Shown here piece after piece: positions 1-7,939 of a DNA stretch of 64,000 nucleotides. A program made the position numbers and the translations under genes. The notes under the pieces are model-generated. The model did not search any database and had not been told where the DNA came from. It saw only the letters and a list, made by a program, of their open reading frames with translations. Numbering within the stretch: the stretch's first letter is position 1; the number at the start of each line of letters is the position of its first letter. Source of the stretch: Nocardioides flavescens (GTDB lineage: Bacteria; Actinomycetota; Actinomycetes; Propionibacteriales; Nocardioidaceae); contig NZ_WUEK01000015.1 of NCBI RefSeq assembly GCF_009823805.1, forward strand, positions 56,500 to 120,499, given 5' to 3'.

Positions 1-210
1 CGCCAGCAGCTCGCCAGCACCCGCCGGACCCTGGCCACCGCCGGACCGGTCGTCAGCGCCGACGTGCTCGCCCGCACCATCGAGATCCCCGACCTCGGCA
101 CCATGACGGTCGAGGAGTGGAGCCCGCTGATCATCGGCCACGCCTCCAGCCACACCGAGCAGGCCTTCGAGATCATGCGCGACCGCGAGTTCGCGCCCGA
201 GGGGGTCTGA
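1..210 (+). CDS. C-terminal part of an unidentified protein, possibly DinB-like (5' end outside window)
   Basis: An open frame enters from the left edge and ends with TGA at 208-210, giving the last 69 residues of a protein. The tail contains a HASSHTEQ segment, resembling the spaced histidines of DinB/YfiT metal-binding four-helix proteins, but the fragment is too short to assign safely. The next gene starts 2 bases after the stop, so the two are probably co-transcribed. The identity is inference only. Confidence 0.55.
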   Translation, partial: RQQLASTRRTLATAGPVVSADVLARTIEIPDLGTMTVEEWSPLIIGHASSHTEQAFEIMRDREFAPEGV

Positions 211-212
211 CC

Positions 213-1232
213 GTGCGCGCAGCGGTGCTCACCGCGCTCGAGACCGTCGAGCTCCAGGAACGTCCCGAGCCGACCGCGCGACCCGGCTGGGTCGTGCTCA
301 CCGTCGAGGCCGCCTCGCTCTGCGGCACCGACGTCCACCAGTACGACGGTCGCATCGACACGCCGTTCCCGCGGGTCCCGGGCCACGACTTCTCCGGCCG
401 GGTCGAGAGCGTCGGCGAGGGCGTCGACGAGTCGTGGATCGGCAAGCCGGTGGCGGTGAAGCCGTCGCTGCCGTGCGGCGACTGCCCCGAGTGCCACACC
501 GACAAGCCGTTCGACTGCAAGCGCAAGAAGCTGATCGGGCTGTGGTCCGACGGGTGCCTGACCGAGAAGATCGCGGTGCCGGTGGTCAACCTGATCCCGC
601 GCCCCGACGGCGTCGAGCCGTGGCAGGCCTCGCTGCTCGAGCCGCTGGCGGTGGGCCTCAACACCGTGGACCGGCTGCGCATCATCCTGGGCGAGAGCGT
701 CGTCGTGCTGGGCCAGGGCCCGATCGGCCTGGCCCTGACCCGGCTCTGCTCGCTCTCCGGTGCGGGGCGCCTGATCGTGACCGACGCCCGCGAGGCGCCG
801 TTCGCGGTCTCCCGGGCCTACGGCGCGAGCGACTGCATCAACGTCCTCGAGACCGACGCGACGCAGGCCGTCCTCGACCTGACCGACGGGATCGGGGCCG
901 ACATCGTGATCGAGACGAGCGGCTTCCCGGCGTCGTCGGCGATGGTGCTCGACGCGGTGCGCAAGGAGGGCAAGGTCGCCCACATCGGGTGGGCCAACGA
1001 CCTGCCGCCGCTGCCGGTCATCCCGATCATGGCCAAGACGCTCACCGTCTTCGGCGTGGGCGGCAACGGCGGCCGGGGTCAGTACGAGCGGGCGCTCGAG
1101 CTGGTCCGCTCCGGTCGCATCGACCTCGACCCGATGGTGACCCACCGGTTCTCCCTCGACGACGTCGAGGAGGCCTTCGCGACCGCGGCCTCGAAGACCG
1201 ACGGCTCCATCAAGGTCGTCGTCAACCCCTGA
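213..1232 (+). CDS. Zinc-dependent medium-chain dehydrogenase (threonine/polyol dehydrogenase-like)
   Basis: 339 residues from GTG 213, which sits 2 bases after the upstream stop; the longer frame from 117 would overlap that gene. The GroES-like N-terminal half carries the catalytic-zinc Cys37 in CGTDVH, GHD at 57-59 where most relatives have GHE, and a four-Cys structural zinc site (C88, C91, C94, C102). The Rossmann half has GQGPIG at 167-172. Members of this family oxidise secondary alcohols, sorbitol or threonine with NAD(P)+; the substrate here cannot be read from sequence. It is convergent with the next gene, with only 13 bases between the two stops. Confidence 0.85.
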   Translation: MRAAVLTALETVELQERPEPTARPGWVVLTVEAASLCGTDVHQYDGRIDTPFPRVPGHDFSGRVESVGEGVDESWIGKPVAVKPSLPCGDCPECHTDKPFDCKRKKLIGLWSDGCLTEKIAVPVVNLIPRPDGVEPWQASLLEPLAVGLNTVDRLRIILGESVVVLGQGPIGLALTRLCSLSGAGRLIVTDAREAPFAVSRAYGASDCINVLETDATQAVLDLTDGIGADIVIETSGFPASSAMVLDAVRKEGKVAHIGWANDLPPLPVIPIMAKTLTVFGVGGNGGRGQYERALELVRSGRIDLDPMVTHRFSLDDVEEAFATAASKTDGSIKVVVNP

Positions 1233-1245
1233 CCCGCGCCGGAGC

Positions 1246-2154
1246 TCAGCCGGCCGCCCGCTTGTAGGGGTCCGGCGGGAACCAGCCGCGCTCGACCACG
1301 CGGGTCGCCCAGCCGTCCAGCCGGGCGACCAGCGTGGCGAGGGCGTCGCCCAGGGAGTCGACCACCGACTGCTCCGCCGCGTCGGTCGAGGTCTCGATGC
1401 GCTCGCGCAGCGTGGTGCCGGCGGCGGTGAGGGCGTCGCCGGACACCAGGCCGCGCTCCTCGAGGGCGGCCGTGCCGGCGGCCATCGCCTCGGGCGACCA
1501 CCCGCGCGAGGCGGTGTAGGTCGTGGGCTCCCAGCCGATCCAGAGCTCGGTGAGGGCGTTGGCCTGGACGCCGTCGAGACCGGCGAGCACGGTCGCGGCC
1601 AGGTGGGCGTCGCCGCGGTGCTCGCGCAGCAGCGTGCAGGCGTGCCACAGCGCGGCGTACGGGTCCTCGGGCCACGGCTGGGCGGCGAGACCGGCGAACA
1701 GGGCGCGGCCGTGGGCCGGTGCCGACTCGGCCGCGGCGCGCAGCGCCGAGACCGTCTGCTCGAGCCCGTCGAGCTCCGCGGCCTCGCCCAGGACGGCGCT
1801 CAGCGCCGCGCTCGAGCCCTCGAGCTTCGCGGCCCGGACGTCCTCGAGGCCGCACGTCGCCCGACCCGAGGCGTAGACGTCTGCGATCAGTCCCGGCTCG
1901 AAGACGCCGAAGGCCGCGGCGGCGACCGCCGGCTCCGGCTCGCCGAGGGCGCTGGCCCGTCCCCAGACGTAGCCCTGGAGGAAGTCGAGTCCCCGTGCGG
2001 CGTAGGCGTCGTAGGCCGGCTCGCTCCAGAAGCAGATCGTGGCGAGCGGCTCGATGGCGTCGCGCAGGGCGCGGGCGGGGCTCGACCAGTCGAGCTCGCG
2101 GGTCTCCCCCTCGCGGGGGCCGAAGAAGGCGGCCTGGGCCTCGGTGTAGTCCAT
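1246..2154 (-). CDS. SCO6745-family protein (helical, MarR-like fold suspected)
   Basis: 302 residues from ATG 2154; an ATG at 2166 would add four residues. The protein is alanine- and leucine-rich and helical, with no signal peptide or membrane segment. The motif RDAIEPLATICFWSEPAYDA near the N-terminus and a Trp/Gly-rich middle (ELWIGWEPTTYTASRGW) recall the SCO6745 family of actinobacterial proteins, often annotated as helix-turn-helix proteins of unknown ligand. It is divergent from the HMG-CoA-lyase gene, so the 66-base gap should hold both promoters. The function is not established. Confidence 0.7.
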   Translation of the reverse strand: MDYTEAQAAFFGPREGETRELDWSSPARALRDAIEPLATICFWSEPAYDAYAARGLDFLQGYVWGRASALGEPEPAVAAAAFGVFEPGLIADVYASGRATCGLEDVRAAKLEGSSAALSAVLGEAAELDGLEQTVSALRAAAESAPAHGRALFAGLAAQPWPEDPYAALWHACTLLREHRGDAHLAATVLAGLDGVQANALTELWIGWEPTTYTASRGWSPEAMAAGTAALEERGLVSGDALTAAGTTLRERIETSTDAAEQSVVDSLGDALATLVARLDGWATRVVERGWFPPDPYKRAAG

Positions 2155-2220
2155 GGCCGCGAGCATGGACGGCCGCGGGTCCTCTCCACCAGAGCGGCGG
2201 AGCAGGTGTGCAGGGATCGG

Positions 2221-3216
2221 ATGAGCGGTCGCAGCAGCGGGATAGAGGCGGCTCCGAGCCCGGTCGAGACTGGGACGGTGGACCTCCCTGCCCGCGTCGC
2301 CCCGGTCGAGCTCGTCGAGGTCGGGCCGCGCGACGGACTGCAGAACGAGAACCGGCCGCTGCCCGTCGGGACCCGAGTCGAGCTGATCGGCCGTCTCCTC
2401 GACCTCGGCGTGCGTCGCCTGGAGGCGGTGAGCTTCGTCCGACCCGACCGCGTGCCGCAGATGGTGGGCGCCGAGGAGGTGATGGCGGCTCTGCCGCAGC
2501 GCGACGACGTGACGTACGTCGGGCTCGTCCTGAACCGGCGCGGCGCGGTGCGGGCGGTCGAGACGGCGTGCGACGAGATCAACGTCGTGGTCCCGGTGAC
2601 CGACGCCTTCGCCGAGCGCAACCAGGGCGCACCGGTCGCGGCCCTGCTCGACGAGGCCGCCGGCGCGGTCGAGGTGGCGCGCGGGGCGGGAAGGTCGGTG
2701 TCGGTGACGCTGGCCGTCGCCTTCGGCTGCCCCTTCAGCGGGCCGGTCGCACCCGAGCGGGTCGCGGATGTCGCCGAGGCGGCGCTCGCGCTCGGCATCG
2801 ACGAGCTCGCCCTGGCCGACACCATCGGCGTCGGCGTGCCCGCCCAGGTCCGCGGGCTCACAGCCCTGGTGCAGGGTGACGAGCGGCTGCGCCGCCTGCG
2901 GTTCCACTTCCACAACACGCGCAACACGGGCTACGCCAACGCCGCGGCGGCTGCCGACCTCGCACTCGACGTCCCGATCGCCCTGGACGCCTCCATCGGC
3001 GGCTTCGGCGGGTGCCCGTTCGCCCCGGCGGCGACCGGCAACATCGCCACCGAGGACCTCTTCTACCTCCTGCGCGAGAGCGGCGTGCCGACCACCGGTC
3101 CGGCCGACCTCGACCTCGGCGCTGCAGCCGAGGTCTCCACCTGGCTCTCCGAGCAGCTCGACAGTCCGGTCACCGCCCAGCTCGGCAGGGCCGGCGACGC
3201 GCGGGTGCGCGCATGA
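2221..3216 (+). CDS. HMG-CoA lyase-like TIM-barrel enzyme
   Basis: 331 residues from ATG 2221; GTG 2278 is an alternative start 19 codons downstream, just before the conserved core. The HMGL-like TIM barrel shows VGPRDGLQNE at 34-43 (catalytic Arg/Asp), a metal-binding HFH at 229-231 and the GGCPFAPAATGN loop with Cys265, so all lyase hallmarks are present. The family cleaves 3-hydroxy-3-methylglutaryl-CoA to acetyl-CoA and acetoacetate in leucine breakdown, but homologues act on citramalyl-CoA or related hydroxyacyl-CoAs. The stop overlaps the start of the following CoA-transferase gene, so the substrate is probably activated by that enzyme. Confidence 0.88.
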   Translation: MSGRSSGIEAAPSPVETGTVDLPARVAPVELVEVGPRDGLQNENRPLPVGTRVELIGRLLDLGVRRLEAVSFVRPDRVPQMVGAEEVMAALPQRDDVTYVGLVLNRRGAVRAVETACDEINVVVPVTDAFAERNQGAPVAALLDEAAGAVEVARGAGRSVSVTLAVAFGCPFSGPVAPERVADVAEAALALGIDELALADTIGVGVPAQVRGLTALVQGDERLRRLRFHFHNTRNTGYANAAAAADLALDVPIALDASIGGFGGCPFAPAATGNIATEDLFYLLRESGVPTTGPADLDLGAAAEVSTWLSEQLDSPVTAQLGRAGDARVRA

Positions 3217-4490
3217 GGCTCGACGCCGACCGACCCCTGGCCGGCCTGCGGGTCGTCGAGCTGGGCAACTTCATCGCCGCACCGACGGCGGGTCGCCTGC
3301 TGGCGGACTTCGGCGCCGAGGTGATCAAGGTCGAGCGTCCCGGCACGGGCGACGAGCTGCGCAACTGGCGCCTCTACGCGGGGGACACCTCGATGCTCTA
3401 CCGCACCATCAACCGGGGCAAGCTCTCGATCGAGCTCGACCTGCGCACCGAGGAGGGCCGCGAGGTCGTCCTCGACCTCCTGCGGCGCTCCGACGCGCTC
3501 ATCGAGAACTTCCGCCCGGGCACGCTCGACCGGTGGGGTCTCGACGCCGCGACGCTGACGGAGGCCAACCCCGAGCTGGTCGTCGCCCGGGTCTCGGCGT
3601 TCGGTCAGACCGGGCCGATGGCTGCGCGACCAGGCTTCGCGGCCGTGGCCGAGGCGTTCGGCGGCATGAGGGACCTGGTCGGCGAGGCCGACCGACCGCC
3701 CGCCCGGGTGGGGGTGTCGATCGGCGACTCGATCGCCGGGCTGTACGCCGCCTTCGGGGTGCTGATGTCGCTGTTCGACCGCGAGCAGCGCCGCCGCCTG
3801 GGCGAGGGCCCGGTCGGGCCCGGGCAGCGCCACGTCGACGTCGCCCTGCACGAGGCCGTCTTCTCGATGATGGAGTCGCTGGTGCCCGACTACTCCGCCC
3901 ACCACGTGCTGCGCGAGCGGACCGGGGGACGGATGGAGGGGATCGCACCGTCAAACGCCTACGTCTGCGCCGACGGGCACTCGGTGGTCGTGGCCGGCAA
4001 CGCCGACTCCATCTTCGGCCGCTGCATGCGGGCCATCGACCGTGAGGACCTCGCCTCGGACCCGGGCCTGGCCACCAACGCGCAGCGCTGGGCCCGGCGC
4101 GACGAGCTCGACCGGGCGATCGAGGCCTGGACCCGCACCCTGCCGCGGGCCGACGTGCTGGCCCGCCTGGACGAGGCCGGCGTGCCCGCCGGGCCGATCT
4201 ACGTCGCCTCCGACATCGTGGACGACCCGCAGTACGTCGCCCGCGCGATGGTCCAGCCGCTGCCGGTCGACGTCGACGGCACGGTGCAGGAGGTCCTGTT
4301 CCCGGGTGTGGTGCCGGTGCTGGGGGAGCGCTCGCTGCCGCTCACCGGCGCCGGCCCGGACCTCGGGGCCCACACCCACGAGGTGCTGACCCGCATCCTG
4401 GGACGCGAGTGCGACTGTGCAGCGTGTCGCACCGACGTCCCCGGCACCTCGACCAGCACCCCGACCAGCACCCCGGAGGAGACCGCGTGA
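3213..4490 (+). CDS. CaiB/BaiF family class III CoA transferase
   Basis: 425 residues; ATG 3213 overlaps the upstream TGA by four bases (ATGA). It opens with GLRVVELGNFIAAPTAG, typical of CaiB/BaiF enzymes, and has the nucleophilic Asp172 in SIGDSIAG. The family moves CoA between organic acids through an aspartyl-CoA-thioester route. Family members near HMG-CoA-lyase-like genes activate dicarboxylic or hydroxy acids (for example succinyl-CoA-dependent enzymes of itaconate or glutarate metabolism). The C-terminus carries an unusual CDCAAC motif and a Thr/Ser/Pro-rich tail with a repeated TSTPT-like unit. The substrate is not readable. Confidence 0.88.
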   Translation: MRLDADRPLAGLRVVELGNFIAAPTAGRLLADFGAEVIKVERPGTGDELRNWRLYAGDTSMLYRTINRGKLSIELDLRTEEGREVVLDLLRRSDALIENFRPGTLDRWGLDAATLTEANPELVVARVSAFGQTGPMAARPGFAAVAEAFGGMRDLVGEADRPPARVGVSIGDSIAGLYAAFGVLMSLFDREQRRRLGEGPVGPGQRHVDVALHEAVFSMMESLVPDYSAHHVLRERTGGRMEGIAPSNAYVCADGHSVVVAGNADSIFGRCMRAIDREDLASDPGLATNAQRWARRDELDRAIEAWTRTLPRADVLARLDEAGVPAGPIYVASDIVDDPQYVARAMVQPLPVDVDGTVQEVLFPGVVPVLGERSLPLTGAGPDLGAHTHEVLTRILGRECDCAACRTDVPGTSTSTPTSTPEETA

Positions 4491-6799
4491 GCGACCGTCC
4501 CGACCTCGACACCCTGCGTGCGATCTCCCGCCGGGTGCGCTGGGAGGCCACGGCCATCGTCGACGCCGCCAACCGCGGTCGTCCCAACGACACCGGGGTC
4601 AAGGTCGGCGGCCACCAGGCCTCCTCGGCCTCGATGGTCGACATCGTGGTCGCGTTGTGGTTCCACGAGCTGACCAGCCTGGACCGGGTCTCGGTCAAGC
4701 CGCACGCCTCGCCGGTGCTGCACGCGGTCAACCACCTGCTCGGCACCCTCGACCCGGCGTACCTCACGACCCTGCGCGCCCAGGGCGGCATCCAGGCCTA
4801 CCCCTCGCGCCGCAAGGACCCCGACCCGGTCGATTTCAGCACCGGCTCGGTCGGCATCGGTGCGACCGCGACCCTGTGGGCGGCCATCGCCCACCGCTAC
4901 GCCCGCTCGCAGTTCCCGACGACACCCGAGGCGGGCCGCTTCATCAGCCTCCTCGGCGACGCGGAGCTCGACGAGGGGGCCATCTGGGAGGCCGTCGCCG
5001 ACCCGCAGGTCGCCAGCCTCGGCGAGCTGCTGTGGGTGGTCGACCTCAACCGCCAGTCTCTCGACCGGGTGGTCCCCGACATCCAGATCCAGCGGCTCCA
5101 GGCGATGTTCGAGGCCGGCGGCTGGCAGGTCGTCACCTTGAAGTGGGGCTCGGTCGTGTCCGAGCTGTTCGAGCGCGACGGCGGCGAGGAGCTGCGCGAG
5201 CGGCTCGAGTCGATGCCCAACGAGGAGTACCAGCGCGCGCTGCGGGTCGCACCCGACGAGCTGGCCGAGCGGATCGCCGGCGACTCCGGCTCGCCGAGGC
5301 TGCGCGCCCTTCTCGTGTCGGTGAGCCCGGGGCATCTCGCCGAGGCCCTGCGCGACCTCGGCGGTCACGACCTCGGGCTGCTGGTGGACACGTTCGAGAC
5401 GGTCGACGACCACCGCCCGACGGTCGTGTTCGCCTACACCGTGAAGGGTCGGGGGCTGCCCACCGAGGGCCACCCCCAGAACCACTCGGCCTTGCTGACC
5501 GGCGCGCAGATGCAGACCCTCGCCGAGAGCTCCGGCACCTCGCTCGACGACCCGTTCGCGCCGTTCGACCCCGACTCCCCGGCGGGGCTGCTCTGCGCCC
5601 GGCGGGCTCGCGAGCTCAGCCGCCCGGACGTGCCGGCACCCGCCCCGCTCGCCGTCCCGACCGAGCTGGGTCACCCGCACCGCAAGGCGGCGTCCACGCA
5701 GGCCACGCTCGGCCGGCTCCTCGCCGACCTGGTCCGCGACGCCCCGGCGGCCGCGTCGCGCGTCGTGACGTGCAGCCCCGACGTGGCCTCCTCGACCAAC
5801 CTCGGCGGTTGGATCAACAAGACCGGCGTCTGGTCGGTGGCCGAGCGCCGGGACTGGTTCGTCGACGACGCCGAGCGGCTGCTGCGCTGGTCGGAGTCGC
5901 AGTCGGGCCAGCACCTCGAGCTCGGCATCGCCGAGGTCAACCTGGTCGGTCTCCTCGGTGAGCTGGGCGCGACGTGGTCGCGCTGGGGCGAGCGGCTGAT
6001 CCCGATCGCGACGCTCTACGACCCGTTCGTCGGTCGGGCACTTGAGCCCTGGTCCTTCGGCCTGTACGCCGGCGGGCAGTCGATCCTCGTCGGCACGCCG
6101 TCCGGGGTCACGCTCTCCTCGGAGGGTGGCGCCCACCAGTCCGTGTCGACACCGTCGATCGGGCTGGAGCAGCCGGGCTGCACAGCCTGGGAGCCGGCGT
6201 TCGCCCAGGACCTCGAATGGTGCTTCCTGCACGCGATGGCCCAGGTGGGGGTGCCCGGCGGGACCTCGGCGTACTTCCGGCTCTCGACGCGCCCAGTGGA
6301 CCCGGCGCGGGCGCAGGTGCCAGAGACGGCGGACCTGCGCGAGCGCCGCCGCCGGCTGGCCGTCGCGGGCGGCTACCGGCTGTCCGCCCACGGGGCCGAG
6401 CGCGACGAGGTGACGCTCGTGGGCGTCGGGGCGATCATGCCGGAGGTCCTCGACGCGGCGGACGCGCTGGAGGCTGCGGGGGTCCGCGCCGGGGTGCTGT
6501 GCCTGACCAGTCCCGACCTGGTCTTCCGCTCGCTCCAGGCCCGCGGACGCCGTGACGGCGCCGACGCCTCGGACGTCCTCGACGTGCTGCTGCCGGCGGC
6601 GCACCCCGCGCCCCTGGTCACCGTGCTCGACGGCCACCCGCACACGCTGGCCTTCCTCGCGGCCGCACGCGGCGACCGGATCCGCTGCCTCGGGGTCAGC
6701 GAGTTCGGGGAGTCCTCGAGCCTGCCGGACGCCTACCGTCGCCACGGCATCGACCGCGCCGCCATCGTCGGCGCCGCCCTCGACCTGCTCGGCCGGTGA
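4487..6799 (+). CDS. Thiamine-diphosphate enzyme, AceE/transketolase-like (2-oxoacid dehydrogenase E1-like)
   Basis: 770 residues from GTG 4487, overlapping the upstream stop by four bases. The order of motifs follows homodimeric pyruvate dehydrogenase E1 (AceE): GGHQASSASM near residue 38, DFSTGSVGIGATATLWAA near 115, and GDAELDEG with a downstream DLNRQSLD as the Mg/ThDP site. A pyrimidine-domain-like part and a transketolase C-terminal domain follow. It is shorter than AceE (about 890-900 residues), and no E2 or E3 gene lies in this window. It may borrow E2/E3 from elsewhere or act as a stand-alone decarboxylase/transketolase. Coupling to the lyase and CoA transferase implies one pathway. 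Confidence 0.82.
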   Translation: MSDRPDLDTLRAISRRVRWEATAIVDAANRGRPNDTGVKVGGHQASSASMVDIVVALWFHELTSLDRVSVKPHASPVLHAVNHLLGTLDPAYLTTLRAQGGIQAYPSRRKDPDPVDFSTGSVGIGATATLWAAIAHRYARSQFPTTPEAGRFISLLGDAELDEGAIWEAVADPQVASLGELLWVVDLNRQSLDRVVPDIQIQRLQAMFEAGGWQVVTLKWGSVVSELFERDGGEELRERLESMPNEEYQRALRVAPDELAERIAGDSGSPRLRALLVSVSPGHLAEALRDLGGHDLGLLVDTFETVDDHRPTVVFAYTVKGRGLPTEGHPQNHSALLTGAQMQTLAESSGTSLDDPFAPFDPDSPAGLLCARRARELSRPDVPAPAPLAVPTELGHPHRKAASTQATLGRLLADLVRDAPAAASRVVTCSPDVASSTNLGGWINKTGVWSVAERRDWFVDDAERLLRWSESQSGQHLELGIAEVNLVGLLGELGATWSRWGERLIPIATLYDPFVGRALEPWSFGLYAGGQSILVGTPSGVTLSSEGGAHQSVSTPSIGLEQPGCTAWEPAFAQDLEWCFLHAMAQVGVPGGTSAYFRLSTRPVDPARAQVPETADLRERRRRLAVAGGYRLSAHGAERDEVTLVGVGAIMPEVLDAADALEAAGVRAGVLCLTSPDLVFRSLQARGRRDGADASDVLDVLLPAAHPAPLVTVLDGHPHTLAFLAAARGDRIRCLGVSEFGESSSLPDAYRRHGIDRAAIVGAALDLLGR

Positions 6800-6816
6800 C
6801 CCGCCGATCGTCTGCC

Positions 6817-6822
6817 TAGACT
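6817..6822 (+). promoter_or_regulatory. -10 element (TAGACT) before the AraC-type gene
   Basis: A TAnnnT hexamer 60 bases before GTG 6883. Transcription would begin near 6829, leaving a short leader that contains a strong Shine-Dalgarno block (GGAGGAGGAG, 6871-6880). Unlike many neighbours, this gene appears leadered. Confidence 0.4.
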
Positions 6823-6882
6823 CGGGACCGAGGCCGTGACCGGCGCCACACCTGCGTCCCGGGCGGCCACGGAGGAGGAGAC

Positions 6883-7857
6883 GTGGTCCAGGAGTACCTC
6901 AGCAGTTCTCCCGTCGCCAGCACGACGAGCCTCGAGGAGGCTCGTGAGGCGGTGGCCCGAGTCTACCTCCCGCACCACCTCGAGGGCCGTCACGACCGGA
7001 TGGACATGCGCCTCAATGCCGTCACCGACCGGCAGCTGACCCTGGGCTACCTGACCTACGGCGCCGAGACGGCGCTGCACATGCCGCCGACGGACACCTG
7101 CTACCACGTCAACCTCACCACCGCCGGCACCACCGCGGCGAGCCGCAGCGACGGCGCCAGCGCACACACCTCGGCGCAGCGCGCCGGCACCGTCCTGCTG
7201 CCCGACGAGCAGACCACCGTGCACTGGGCCCCGGACGCCGAGCAGCTCATCCTCAAGGTCACCCGGGCCAGCCTCGAGTCGCACCTCGCCGACCTCCTCG
7301 GCCGCCCGGTCGCCGACATCGTCGACTTCGACCTGCAGCTCGACCTCGCCGGTCCCGCCGGTGCGTCGCTCCTGCGCGCCGTGTCCTTCCTCGCGACCGA
7401 GCTCGACCGCGTCGACGGCCTCGCCGGCTCCCCGCTGGCCCGGGCCCAGCTGGAGTCCTTCGTGCTCACCCAGCTGCTCATGGCCGGCCGCCACCAGTAC
7501 TCCGACGCGCTGGCGGGTGAGGGGGAGCGCGACCGCCTCGGCCGGCTCGCGCCCGTCGTCGCCCACATCGAGGCCCACGCCGACGCCGAGCTCACGCCCG
7601 AGGTCCTCGCCCGCGTCGGGTGCGTCAGTGTCCGCACCCTGCACGCGGCGTTCCAGGAGCGACTGGGTTCCTCGCCCATGGCCTACGTCCGCAAGGTCCG
7701 CCTCGGCAAGGTGCGGGCCGAGCTCCTGCGCAGCGACCCCGGCCGGACCCGGGTGACCGACGTCGCGACCGCGTGGGGCTTCTACCACCAGTCGCGCTTC
7801 GCCCAGCAGTACCGCGACGAGTTCGGCGAGCTGCCCAGCGTCACGCTGCAGAGCTGA
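6883..7857 (+). CDS. AraC-family transcriptional regulator
   Basis: 324 residues from GTG 6883 behind a GGAGG. The N-terminal ~190 residues form an AraC_binding_2-type ligand domain (cupin-like, beta-rich, with DTCYHVNLTTAG and a LPDEQTTVHW strand). The C-terminal ~100 residues hold two AraC helix-turn-helix units, the first around VLARVGCVSVRTLHAAFQE and the second ending in WGFYHQSRFAQQYRDEFGE. Such proteins usually activate neighbouring catabolic genes in response to a small effector. It lies between the lyase/CoA-transferase/E1 operon and the aldehyde dehydrogenase, so either could be its target; this is inference from position. Confidence 0.9.
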   Translation: MVQEYLSSSPVASTTSLEEAREAVARVYLPHHLEGRHDRMDMRLNAVTDRQLTLGYLTYGAETALHMPPTDTCYHVNLTTAGTTAASRSDGASAHTSAQRAGTVLLPDEQTTVHWAPDAEQLILKVTRASLESHLADLLGRPVADIVDFDLQLDLAGPAGASLLRAVSFLATELDRVDGLAGSPLARAQLESFVLTQLLMAGRHQYSDALAGEGERDRLGRLAPVVAHIEAHADAELTPEVLARVGCVSVRTLHAAFQERLGSSPMAYVRKVRLGKVRAELLRSDPGRTRVTDVATAWGFYHQSRFAQQYRDEFGELPSVTLQS

Positions 7858-7926
7858 CCGCCGGTGCTCTGCACTGAGCGGCCTGCGGCGGGCACGGAGG
7901 GGATAGCGGCGCCCCGGCCGGGTGCC

Positions 7927-7932
7927 TAGCGT
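7927..7932 (+). promoter_or_regulatory. Leaderless -10 element (TAGCGT) for the aldehyde dehydrogenase
   Basis: TAGCGT is followed by 7 bases and then GTG 7940. The spacing places the transcription start at the start codon, and no Shine-Dalgarno sequence is present. It therefore favours GTG 7940 over the in-frame GTG at 7922, which lies upstream of the element. Confidence 0.6.
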
Positions 7933-7939
7933 CGTCGGG

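Noticed and set aside
117..212. Longer start for the Zn-dependent dehydrogenase
   Set aside because: It overlaps the upstream gene in another frame and adds no conserved sequence.
4199..6745. 848-residue open frame on the minus strand opposite the AceE-like gene
   Set aside because: High-GC shadow frame with no domain-like sequence; the plus strand encodes a clear enzyme.
4487..6799. AceE-like gene as a complete pyruvate dehydrogenase E1
   Set aside because: It is about 120 residues shorter than AceE and has no E2/E3 partners here; kept as E1-like only.
6836..7039. Short leader frame before the AraC-type gene
   Set aside because: It overlaps the real gene and has no ribosome-binding site or conserved features.
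7922..7939. Upstream GTG start for the aldehyde dehydrogenase
   Set aside because: It lies before the -10 element that positions transcription at GTG 7940.
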